Shown: in pieces, positions 7,743-13,392 of the stretch
How positions within the stretch are numbered: the stretch's first letter is position 1
How the letters are laid out: each line of letters begins with the position of its first letter
From: Candidatus Dojkabacteria bacterium
GTDB lineage: Bacteria; Patescibacteriota; Dojkabacteria; SC72
Length of the DNA: 13,777 nt
Assembly (NCBI GenBank): GCA_012514355.1
Contig: JAAZAL010000027.1
Location: forward strand, 1-13,777
Direction of reading: 5' to 3'
The notes under the pieces: generated by a model
Database searches by the model: none
What the model was told of the DNA's origin: nothing
Seen by the model: only the letters and a program-made list of their open reading frames with translations
Translations under genes and position numbers: made by a program

Positions 7743-8288
7743 TTACAAAGAGAGATCTCCTTTGAGATAGTATTCTCCTATCTTTTGTATTTCCTCCATT
7801 ACTTTTGCTGTTTTTTCATTGTCTTTATACCAGTTATCTTTTGTAATATTTCTATCATCTACTACTGTAGCAATATTAATATTGCTATCAGTGAATGTAT
7901 TTTTAAAAGTCATTAGTATTCTTCTTGAGTGATATGTTTTAGAGATTAGAATAATCTTTTCGTATTGTATCTTTTCGATATCTAATACCTCTTTAGCATA
8001 TATAGCATTTTCCTTAGTATTTGTAGATTTAGATTCATTAAAGATATTTTCTATTGGGACACCATTGTCAATTAAGTATTGTTTTTGGAATTGTGATTCG
8101 GACACGCCTGTTTCGTTTTGGATACCTCCAGTAGTAAGTATATATTTAGAATATCCTTGGTTGTATAGTTCTAATGCTTTGTTTACTATCTCTATTCGGA
8201 AAGTTCCAGGAACAAGAATTAGGTCAGATTTTTCTATCTTGTCTTCTATAAAGATAAAGTCGGTTATGGTTTTAATATTGTCTTTCAT
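7743..8288 (-). CDS. YdcF/DUF218-family protein (181 aa)
   Basis: The sequence follows the DUF218 (YdcF/SanA/ElyC) pattern: SDLILVPG (21-28), R31 at the start of a helix, YILTTGG (49-55), GVPIENIFNESKSTNTKENA (76-95) and a late KIILISKTYHSRR (111-123). Members have a Rossmann-like fold; some bind S-adenosylmethionine and others act in envelope and polysaccharide metabolism, so the reaction cannot be stated. No signal peptide or membrane helix is visible, so it should be cytoplasmic. It begins 2 nt after the stop of the 247-aa gene, which implies translational coupling and one operon driven from 9043-9048. Confidence 0.75.
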   Translation of the reverse strand: MKDNIKTITDFIFIEDKIEKSDLILVPGTFRIEIVNKALELYNQGYSKYILTTGGIQNETGVSESQFQKQYLIDNGVPIENIFNESKSTNTKENAIYAKEVLDIEKIQYEKIILISKTYHSRRILMTFKNTFTDSNINIATVVDDRNITKDNWYKDNEKTAKVMEEIQKIGEYYLKGDLSL

Positions 8289-8290
8289 TT

Positions 8291-9034
8291 TTATTTAATT
8301 GAGTAAAATTTATAAAAATATTTAATTTCTCCTTTGGGTTGGAGTTCAAACATCTCAAAAACACTATCTAATTCCTGTAGGGTATTGGTTTTTTCTAATT
8401 GTATTTTAAACTTTTGGGCTTCTTTTTCTTTTATTCCCCACTCTGAATTTATAAATTGTCCCCAAATAACTAAAATATTTGTTTTAGGTAAACGTGATTT
8501 CATATTCTTAAAATATTCCTTAGGAAAAAGTCGTTTATAGGATTCTAAATTGTATAACCAACTTCCGCCTTCTACATATTTTGCTTCGGGGTAGTTTGTA
8601 TTAATATCTTCAAACATTTCTTTAAGTTCTTTTATCCTCTGATTGGATTGGCTTAAAGCTAGAGGTCCTTCTTTACTACTTCCGTCATTTAGAAAGTGTA
8701 ATTTAATTACTCCACTCCCTTGCTCATCTTTTACATATTTGTATCTAAAACAACCAAACCATTTCTGTTTGTTTGTAGGATCTTGGTAATTGATAACATG
8801 AAGGTTATATGCAAGCTCAACTAAATTCTCTCCTTGTTCAACGCCTTTTAAAAACTCTTTCCAGAGTAAAGAGTTAGGATTAAAGTCCCAGGAGTAATTT
8901 CCAATTAAAAAGTATATGGGAGTGTACAATCTGATTGATTCGATATAGTCAATTTTTAATATTTCAGCTTTTTTCTTTGCATAAGCAAAGATCAATTCAA
9001 AGAGTTCTTTGGGATAGAGTTCTTTCTTGTACAT
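8291..9034 (-). CDS. Unknown cytoplasmic protein (247 aa)
   Basis: I cannot assign a family. The protein is soluble, with no signal peptide or membrane segment, and is rich in aromatic and charged residues. Recognisable stretches are FLIGNYSWDFNPNSLLWKEF (42-61), a central LHFLNDGSSKEGPLALSQSN and the Trp/Tyr/Arg-rich YVEGGSWLYNLESYKRLFP, then a late ILVIWGQFINSEWGIK. The EGGSWLYNLxxYKRLFPxxY block looks like a conserved core and may be a ligand site. The start at 9034 is fixed by a TATAAT box 8 nt upstream, making the mRNA leaderless. It is the first gene of an operon with the DUF218 gene. Confidence 0.65.
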   Translation of the reverse strand: MYKKELYPKELFELIFAYAKKKAEILKIDYIESIRLYTPIYFLIGNYSWDFNPNSLLWKEFLKGVEQGENLVELAYNLHVINYQDPTNKQKWFGCFRYKYVKDEQGSGVIKLHFLNDGSSKEGPLALSQSNQRIKELKEMFEDINTNYPEAKYVEGGSWLYNLESYKRLFPKEYFKNMKSRLPKTNILVIWGQFINSEWGIKEKEAQKFKIQLEKTNTLQELDSVFEMFELQPKGEIKYFYKFYSIK

Positions 9035-9055
9035 ATAACAAAATTATATCATAAT
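9027..9055 (+). promoter_or_regulatory. Leaderless promoter for the Erm-like methyltransferase
   Basis: TTGTAC (9027-9032) and CATAAT (9050-9055) are 17 bp apart, and the -10 ends 8 nt before the ATG at 9064. The -35 box overlaps the first codons of the minus-strand gene. Confidence 0.55.
9043..9048 (-). promoter_or_regulatory. Leaderless promoter -10 for the 9034-7743 operon
   Basis: TATAAT on the minus strand ends 8 nt before the ATG at 9034. It nearly abuts the -10 of the divergent methyltransferase promoter, so the two cannot easily be used at the same time. Confidence 0.55.
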
Positions 9056-9063
9056 GTGTACAT

Positions 9064-9906
9064 ATGGTAGATATAATATATTCTCAAAACATTTATCAAA
9101 ATCAAGAGAATCTTGAAAGAATAATAAACAGTATTAATTTATGCAATACTGATATAGTTATTGATATCGGTGCTGGTAATGGTGTTATTACAAAGGAATT
9201 GGTTAAACATAGTAATAATGTAATAGCATATGAACTAGATTCTCAATATTTTGAAATATTAAAAGACCGATTTAAAGAGAATGAACAATTAGTCTTAATT
9301 AATGATGATTTTCTTTTGTCCTCTCTTCCTGCAAAAGAATTCAAAATATTTGCAAATATACCATTCTCCCTTACATCGGAGATTATAAGTAAAATTACTA
9401 GTCCTAATTCAAAATTAGTTGAAGCATATCTTTTTGTACAAAAAGAATCTGCTGAGCGATATATTGGTAAACCAATTAATACTCAGATATCTACTATTCT
9501 TTCCTATCTCTACAATATAGATATTATTGAAATTTTTGATAAATGGGATTTTAATCCAATACCTAATATAGATATTGTATTACTTAAAATAAAAAAGAAA
9601 GAAATAGCAGAGAAAGAGTTTCTTCTTTATAGAGATTTTGTTACATATGTTTTTAATCAGAGGAATAGTAATGTAATAGATACTTTTAAAAAATTATTTA
9701 CTAATAATCAATTGCACTTTATTAAGGGATATTTATTAAAGAATAGATTTGTTAAACCTTCTGATATTCCCTCTAAGTACTATTTAGAAATATTTAATTA
9801 CTTTAAGGGTAATGGTATTAACTATATAAATAGGGTTAAGGGATATTATATTAAACATATTGAGCAACATATTAAAAGGGAGAGGGTAAATAGGACTAGG
9901 ATTTAA
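9064..9906 (+). CDS. Erm/KsgA-type rRNA adenine N6-methyltransferase (280 aa)
   Basis: The family transfers methyl groups from S-adenosylmethionine to adenine N6 in ribosomal RNA. Seen here are SQNIYQNQENLERII at the N-terminus, the SAM-binding loop DIGAGNG (34-40), the acidic E57 after motif II, NDD at 80-82 and the catalytic NIPF (98-101). The SQN start favours the Erm branch (23S rRNA A2058, macrolide-lincosamide resistance) over KsgA, which usually begins GQxFL. The fourth motif ends in Phe where Erm and KsgA normally have Tyr. The C-terminal part (180-280) is Lys-rich and helical, as in RNA-binding domains of the family. The gene is leaderless and diverges from the 247-aa gene. Which RNA it methylates is not decided by the sequence. 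Confidence 0.75.
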   Translation: MVDIIYSQNIYQNQENLERIINSINLCNTDIVIDIGAGNGVITKELVKHSNNVIAYELDSQYFEILKDRFKENEQLVLINDDFLLSSLPAKEFKIFANIPFSLTSEIISKITSPNSKLVEAYLFVQKESAERYIGKPINTQISTILSYLYNIDIIEIFDKWDFNPIPNIDIVLLKIKKKEIAEKEFLLYRDFVTYVFNQRNSNVIDTFKKLFTNNQLHFIKGYLLKNRFVKPSDIPSKYYLEIFNYFKGNGINYINRVKGYYIKHIEQHIKRERVNRTRI

Positions 9907-9940
9907 ATATTGGGAGATACAATTGTATTTATTTGAATTT

Positions 9941-10056
9941 GTAGGTTGTCGGACTTGCACCGCTAGAATGCTAAACGCCCCATCTTATCTTCGCCTTTAA
10001 CAGCGTACAATCAGGAACTTGCATTGTGAGCTTCTACCAACTCACAACCAACCTAC
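9941..10056 (-). ncRNA. tRNA-like structured RNA, copy 2 (116 nt)
   Basis: Read from 10056 on the minus strand, it has the same 8-bp terminal stem as copy 1 (GTAGGTTG with CAACCTAC) and shares the first 12 and last 17 bases. The D-arm-like stem is GTGAG/CTCAC around a loop with GG (TTGGTAGAAG). Compared with GGGAG/CTCCC in copy 1, one G-C pair has become T-A, a compensatory change that supports the fold. The anticodon-arm-like hairpin is TGCAA/TTGTA with an 8-nt loop; the extra region is about 43 nt and differs entirely from copy 1. The T-arm is weaker here: GCGG-TGCAAGT-CCGA with one mismatch, and G replaces the second T of the T-loop. No CCA is encoded. A TATAAT box ends 6 nt upstream. The gene on its 3' side converges, so this is a free RNA and not a leader. 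Confidence 0.6.
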
Positions 10057-10062
10057 ATAAAT

Positions 10063-10068
10063 ATTATA
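10063..10068 (-). promoter_or_regulatory. -10 box of tRNA-like RNA copy 2
   Basis: TATAAT on the minus strand ends 6 nt before the RNA, exactly as in copy 1. The expected -35 region, about 15 bp farther on, is occupied by the duplicated tRNA-Val end and shows no good match. Confidence 0.55.
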
Positions 10069-10082
10069 TCTCAAATTCAAGA

Positions 10083-10094
10083 TGGTGGGCGATA
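10083..10094 (-). repeat. Duplicated tRNA-Val 3' end (att-like, left side)
   Basis: On the plus strand the 12 bases TGGTGGGCGATA equal the start of the tRNA-Val gene region at 12968-12979, that is, its 3' acceptor strand with CCA. The match begins precisely at the CCA end and stops after 12 bases. It is GC-rich within an AT-rich spacer. This is what integration into a tRNA 3' end leaves at the far side. Confidence 0.5.
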
Positions 10095-10148
10095 TTAAAA
10101 TGCATGGAACTTAAAAAGAGAATAGCACTTATTGTCTTGATATGAATT

Positions 10149-10178
10149 GTGACATTCTCAAAGGGAATAGTATATAAT
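10149..10178 (+). promoter_or_regulatory. Leaderless promoter for the S41 peptidase
   Basis: GTGACA (10149-10154) and TATAAT (10173-10178) are 18 bp apart; the -10 ends 7 nt before the ATG at 10186. This decides against the upstream in-frame ATG at 10177, which lies inside the -10 box. Confidence 0.6.
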
Positions 10179-10185
10179 GTGCATT

Positions 10186-11334
10186 ATGAAAGCACTTACA
10201 CAAAAGCAATTAGTTACAGATCTAGATTATTTCTATGCTAAGTTAATTGAGATGCATCCTAACCCTTTTAAATATGTTACAAAGGGAGAAATGTTATCTC
10301 ATATAGAAGAGATTAAAACTACTTCAGGAAACCTTGGACTTGAAGAATTTGGGATTAGATTGATGAAGTTACTAGCAAGGTTGCACGATGGGCATACAGA
10401 GATTGGGGCATCAGACGATGTCCTTGGTACTTTAAACTACCCTTTTAAGTTTAAATACATTACTGACGCTTATTATGTTATTAGTGCGTCCAAAGAATAT
10501 AAAAAGCACCTAGGATCTAAATTGCTAGGTATAAACGATAAATCCATGCGTGAAATTGAGAATCTTTTGGGTGTGATAATTCCGATTGAAAATGAAATAT
10601 CCTTGAAATATTATCTTCCTACAAAATTAGTAGAACCAAAGATACTCAACTATTTTGGAATTACCGATGGCAATTCTTCGGAGTTTGTATTTCAAAAAGA
10701 TGGGAAGAAATCCGCCGTAGAGGTTACTGCTCTTGATTATAATACCAATCTTCTTGATATCGGTAGCACGGTTAAAGAATTGGACACCACTTTGGATGAA
10801 AAGGAAACCTATTGGATTGAAGATATGCCCGAGCTAGACGCAATATATCTACAGTACAATGAATGTGAGGAGAGGGAGGACTATGCAGTGAGTCAGGTTG
10901 TAAGGGATATCAAAGCTTCTGATAGAAAGATTTTAATTATAGATTTAAGGAATAATAAGGGTGGTGATTCAGATACCCTCAATCCCTTGTTGAATTATGT
11001 CAAGAGAAGCGGAAATGAAATTAAGACATTCGTTCTGGTTGGTGCTGATACCTACTCATCTGCTGTTTACAATTTGATTCAGCTTTCAAACTTGAAAAAT
11101 GTAGTTAGTGTAGGAGATATACCGCACGGTAATCCTACCCACTATGGTCAGGTTAGAAGCTTTAAACTACCAAATTCCAATATAAAAATTTTTACCTCTA
11201 CAAGGACTTTTACATTCAAAGGTTACAAACTTGGAGAATCTTTCAAACCAAATCATATGGTTTCTCCGATGCCAAAGGAACTTTTAATTGGTAAAGACAC
11301 ACAATTCAGGTATTTGGAAGAAAATCTCCTTTAA
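10186..11334 (+). CDS. S41-family peptidase, cytoplasmic (382 aa)
   Basis: S41 peptidases are serine proteases of the tail-specific/tricorn group. Residues 1-75 form a helical N-terminal region ending in LHDGHT (66-71), where H70 matches the catalytic His of the tricorn-like branch. IIDLRNNKGGDS (251-262) is the typical core strand and oxyanion loop. ADTYSSA (287-293) holds the likely nucleophile, S291 or S292. A Glu of the triad is not obvious, since GDIPHGNP stands where related enzymes have an acidic residue. There is no signal peptide, so it should work inside the cell, unlike most S41 enzymes. The start at 10186 is set by a TATAAT box. It converges on the Cys-peptide gene within the same putative island; a role in cutting a leader peptide is inference. 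Confidence 0.75.
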   Translation: MKALTQKQLVTDLDYFYAKLIEMHPNPFKYVTKGEMLSHIEEIKTTSGNLGLEEFGIRLMKLLARLHDGHTEIGASDDVLGTLNYPFKFKYITDAYYVISASKEYKKHLGSKLLGINDKSMREIENLLGVIIPIENEISLKYYLPTKLVEPKILNYFGITDGNSSEFVFQKDGKKSAVEVTALDYNTNLLDIGSTVKELDTTLDEKETYWIEDMPELDAIYLQYNECEEREDYAVSQVVRDIKASDRKILIIDLRNNKGGDSDTLNPLLNYVKRSGNEIKTFVLVGADTYSSAVYNLIQLSNLKNVVSVGDIPHGNPTHYGQVRSFKLPNSNIKIFTSTRTFTFKGYKLGESFKPNHMVSPMPKELLIGKDTQFRYLEENLL

Positions 11335-11346
11335 GGAAAGTTCAGA

Positions 11347-11397
11347 CTGGAGATGGTTGTTTTTGCTTGTTGCCAATTGCAACCATCTCCAGCTTTT
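11347..11397 (+). terminator. Strong hairpin between convergent genes
   Basis: A perfect 13-bp inverted repeat, CTGGAGATGGTTG (11347-11359) and CAACCATCTCCAG (11380-11392), closes a 20-nt loop and is followed by CTTTT on the plus strand. It begins 12 nt after the S41 stop and would end that transcript. On the minus strand there is no T-run, so its action there is less sure. Confidence 0.6.
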
Positions 11398-11410
11398 GTG
11401 ATCACAAAAG
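11393..11410. promoter_or_regulatory. 18-bp perfect palindrome next to the hairpin
   Basis: CTTTTGTGATCACAAAAG is an exact palindrome, immediately beside the terminator stem and 10 bp beyond the Cys-peptide stop. The core TGTGATCACA looks like a protein-binding half-site pair. Its place downstream of both genes suggests part of a termination structure more than an operator. Confidence 0.45.
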
Positions 11411-11420
11411 GCGACTGAGT

Positions 11421-11516
11421 TTACTTACTCCCTCGGCAGCTACACTGCTTATCGCCCTTGCAACCACGTGCATTGGACTGGACCACTACGGTCACAGTTT
11501 TGCCAAATGCGGACAT
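11421..11516 (-). CDS. Cys-containing 31-aa peptide, probable RiPP precursor
   Basis: This small gene starts at an ATG at 11516 and stops with TAA at 11421-11423. The peptide begins MSAFGKTVTVVVQSNAR, uncharged and Val/Thr-rich apart from K6 and R17, and ends GCKGDKQCSCRGSK. Its three cysteines are C19, C25 and C27 in a short Gly/Lys/Ser tail. It is preceded by a complete Shine-Dalgarno, AAGGAGGTGA, 5 nt before the ATG, and by a near-perfect promoter. It lies 63 nt after the stop of a SPASM radical SAM gene on the same strand, the usual partner of such peptides, with the N-terminal part acting as leader and the Cys tail as core. Sactionine or other thioether links from Cys to neighbouring residues would be the expected modification (inference). 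I do not recognise the precursor family. The placement after, not before, the maturase is less common. Confidence 0.65.
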   Translation of the reverse strand: MSAFGKTVTVVVQSNARGCKGDKQCSCRGSK

Positions 11517-11521
11517 TTGCC

Positions 11522-11531
11522 TCACCTCCTT
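11522..11531 (-). promoter_or_regulatory. Perfect Shine-Dalgarno of the Cys peptide
   Basis: AAGGAGGTGA on the minus strand matches the anti-Shine-Dalgarno completely and is 5 nt before the ATG. Neighbouring AT-rich genes have none, so this site is what shows the short frame to be real. Confidence 0.75.
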
Positions 11532-11548
11532 TCGGTGGAAAGTACGCT

Positions 11549-11577
11549 ATTATAAGGTAATCAGTCCGAGCTGGCAA
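11549..11577 (-). promoter_or_regulatory. Strong promoter of the Cys peptide
   Basis: TTGCCA (11572-11577) and TATAAT (11549-11554) are 17 bp apart on the minus strand. It begins right after the radical SAM stop, so the peptide can be made in excess of its modifying enzyme. The leader is about 25 nt and carries the Shine-Dalgarno. Confidence 0.7.
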
Positions 11578-11579
11578 TA

Positions 11580-12878
11580 TTATCCATTCAAGGCTGCTTC
11601 TCTAAGGGTCTCCCAAAGGACACCTTGCATAATTTCACAGTAGTTCTGAGGTTGCTTACCCCCGCTTATTAGGCGAGTATGGTGGCATCCCCCAGCGCAT
11701 GTGAACTTAGCAAAGCATCCAGCACATTCAGGAAAGTTATACAGATTGAGGCTTTTTAAATCATCAACCCTTTGCTGGTTAATGATAACCTCGTCTGGAG
11801 TGACCTCTCCTATTACGAATGTCCTACTGAGGGCATCCTCAGTTTTGGTTACCCTTGTGCAGGTAGAGATAATCCCTTGCGGCATTACTGCGAATGACTC
11901 TCCGTCTGCATTGCAGTATCTTGCACTCACATTATCCAAGTAGTCAGAAGGCATTAGGAAAATTACTCCTAATTCTTTTGCCCTCTTCTTTGCGACAATG
12001 TAGTGTGCGATGAACTTCTCTGCATCAATATCAGGTACCCCTTCCTCCCCTCGGCCTGTAAGAGAGAATGGTGCAACACTGATTTCTTCACAGCCGATTG
12101 ATGCACAGATTTCAAGGAAATCAAGCATGGAGTCCTGATTCAGCCCAGTTATTGTGGACCTCATGGCAAAGAAGACTCCATGTTTGACCAGTGCTTGAGC
12201 CCCCTTTATTGCGGCTTGATAAGATCCGGACCCATCGGCCTTTGGACGGAGCTTATTTTGAACGGATTCCGTTCCGTCCATGGAGAGGACAACCGAGTAG
12301 TTATGCTTAGCCAAGAACTTAGCCTTTTCATCATCTATTAAGGTCCCATTTGTAACGAGTGTAAATTTGATCTTCCACTCTTTGGGTAATAGACTCAAAG
12401 CGTAGTTTACGGCTTTTACCATAACTCCCCATTTGACTATTGTCTCTCCTGTTCCGTGGAAGCTCAGTTCTACTTCTTTGTCACCCCTGATCTCCGCATA
12501 CGCATACATCTGCTTAATGGATCTTTCTATTACAGACCATGGCAGGTCTAGAAAGTTCACACCAGCATTCGCATAGCAATATACACAGCGAAGATTGCAA
12601 GCAGAGGTGACGGATACTGTTAACTCACGGCTGTTAAAACGGCCATCATTAGCGATTCTTGGGAGTTCTACAGTTTGGAAGAAGCCATTACTTTTCAGAT
12701 GTTCATGAAAAGGATGATTCTCTGGCTTTCCTAACTGTAAGTACTCTGCAATAATCGCCATCCCATCACTATTGGCATAGAAAAACTTGCCAAGTAATGG
12801 GGAATATACGACACCTATCCCGTCTTGCTGAACTAGAAATAGGTTTGGATGCATCTCTTGCCATTGCAGGTTGTTCAT
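11580..12878 (-). CDS. SPASM-domain radical SAM peptide maturase (432 aa)
   Basis: Radical SAM enzymes with SPASM domains modify ribosomally made peptides, often forming thioether bonds. Residues 1-80 could be a PqqD-like peptide-recognition part (weak). The radical SAM cluster motif is C94-x3-C98-x2-C101 (CNLRCVYC), with the barrel continuing to about 310 (HGTGET, LVTNGTL, VVLSMDG). The SPASM domain is complete with seven Cys: C322, C340 (G335-x4-C), C385-x2-C388-x5-C394-x3-C398, and C414, enough for two more iron-sulfur clusters. The start at 12878 is chosen over an in-frame ATG 42 nt upstream because AGGAGA (12887-12892) lies 9 nt before it. The gene is GC-richer than its neighbours, in line with transfer. 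Its substrate is most likely the 31-aa peptide encoded just after it. Confidence 0.85.
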   Translation of the reverse strand: MNNLQWQEMHPNLFLVQQDGIGVVYSPLLGKFFYANSDGMAIIAEYLQLGKPENHPFHEHLKSNGFFQTVELPRIANDGRFNSRELTVSVTSACNLRCVYCYANAGVNFLDLPWSVIERSIKQMYAYAEIRGDKEVELSFHGTGETIVKWGVMVKAVNYALSLLPKEWKIKFTLVTNGTLIDDEKAKFLAKHNYSVVLSMDGTESVQNKLRPKADGSGSYQAAIKGAQALVKHGVFFAMRSTITGLNQDSMLDFLEICASIGCEEISVAPFSLTGRGEEGVPDIDAEKFIAHYIVAKKRAKELGVIFLMPSDYLDNVSARYCNADGESFAVMPQGIISTCTRVTKTEDALSRTFVIGEVTPDEVIINQQRVDDLKSLNLYNFPECAGCFAKFTCAGGCHHTRLISGGKQPQNYCEIMQGVLWETLREAALNG

Positions 12879-12886
12879 GGGTATTT

Positions 12887-12892
12887 TCTCCT
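12887..12892 (-). promoter_or_regulatory. Shine-Dalgarno that decides the maturase start
   Basis: AGGAGA on the minus strand is 9 nt before the ATG at 12878. The longer reading frame from 12920 has no such site and would place this motif within the coding sequence. Confidence 0.65.
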
Positions 12893-12967
12893 GGGTGGAT
12901 TTTTGAAAAGAGCTACACAACGCTCTATTCTACAGCAAACATTTGAGAAAATAAATGCTATGGGGCT

Positions 12968-12979
12968 TGGTGGGCGATA
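12968..12979 (-). repeat. tRNA-Val 3' end (att-like, right side)
   Basis: The last 12 bases of the tRNA gene, including CCA, are repeated at 10083-10094. This copy belongs to the intact tRNA. Confidence 0.5.
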
Positions 12980-13044
12980 CGGGACTCGAACCTGTGACCT
13001 CCACAATGTCAATGTGATGCTCTAACCAGCTGAGCTAATCGCCC
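12968..13044 (-). tRNA. tRNA-Val (anticodon GAC)
   Basis: A full cloverleaf is seen on the minus strand: acceptor GGGCGAT/ATCGCCC; D-stem GCTC/GAGC around AGCTGGTTA; anticodon loop TTGACAT with GAC at 13008-13010; variable loop AGGTC; T-loop TTCGAGT on a 5-bp stem with one A-C mismatch; discriminator A and encoded CCA. The T-loop and invariant positions are all normal, which contrasts with the two tRNA-like RNAs. It follows the clpP-linked 104-aa gene by 33 nt and may be transcribed with it. Confidence 0.95.
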
Positions 13045-13077
13045 TTATTGATATGTATTTTATAATTAATACCTATC

Positions 13078-13392
13078 TTAATCAACAGGATGATAATCAC
13101 CTATTGAATCAATTGTAATTGAATACTCTATCAAATCTGACAAACCCCACTCCTTTTGCTGATCCTTAGAAAGTTCACTCTCTCTTTCGCTTCTTACAAA
13201 GGTAGGCTCTTCTGTATCATTATATATTGGGATTGAAAAGGATGTTACATTACTTGGAAGAATATTGATTACTTGATTAACAGTCTTTTGTAATTCTTCA
13301 ATATTTTTTGATTCTTGCAATTCCTCTATCCGATCAACATATTTAAAAAACAAATCTTTTAATGGATTTTCATTATTGATAAATCTTTCCAT
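13078..13392 (-). CDS. Unknown 104-aa protein joined to clpP
   Basis: The ATG follows the clpP stop with no gap (TAAATG), so translation is coupled. The protein is soluble and acidic, with an N-terminal helical half (FFKYVDRIEELQESKNIEELQKTVNQVINIL) that could form a coiled coil, and a C-terminal half rich in Ser, Glu and aromatic residues. No family is recognised. Its tight link suggests a role with ClpP, for example as a regulator or adaptor, but nothing in the sequence proves this. Confidence 0.6.
   Translation of the reverse strand: MERFINNENPLKDLFFKYVDRIEELQESKNIEELQKTVNQVINILPSNVTSFSIPIYNDTEEPTFVRSERESELSKDQQKEWGLSDLIEYSITIDSIGDYHPVD

Larger units (their letters stand above)
10083..12979. 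mobile_element. Putative small genomic island at tRNA-Val
   Basis: The segment of about 2.9 kb lies between the 12-bp repeats and sits on the 3' side of tRNA-Val, the classic place for insertion. It holds the S41 peptidase, the Cys peptide and the radical SAM gene. The last two are visibly richer in G+C than the surroundings (by eye near half, against roughly 30 percent) and have Shine-Dalgarno sites that the flanking genes lack. Removing it would leave tRNA-Val followed closely by the tRNA-like RNA promoter. No integrase is present, so it would have been moved in trans or have lost the gene. Confidence 0.4.

Noticed and set aside
9917..9928. Palindrome ATACAATTGTAT after the methyltransferase as terminator
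   Set aside because: It is AT-rich, has no real loop and only a broken T-run; too weak to call.
10177..10185. Peptidase start at 10177
   Set aside because: That ATG overlaps the TATAAT box; the start at 10186 fits the leaderless pattern.
11367..11643. Open frames of 61-62 aa on the plus strand over the peptide gene
   Set aside because: They begin at weak starts without a Shine-Dalgarno or near promoter and lie opposite the peptide and maturase genes, which have clear signals.
12879..12920. Longer maturase start adding 14 residues
   Set aside because: The Shine-Dalgarno at 12887-12892 fits the ATG at 12878, and it would be inside the coding part of the longer form.
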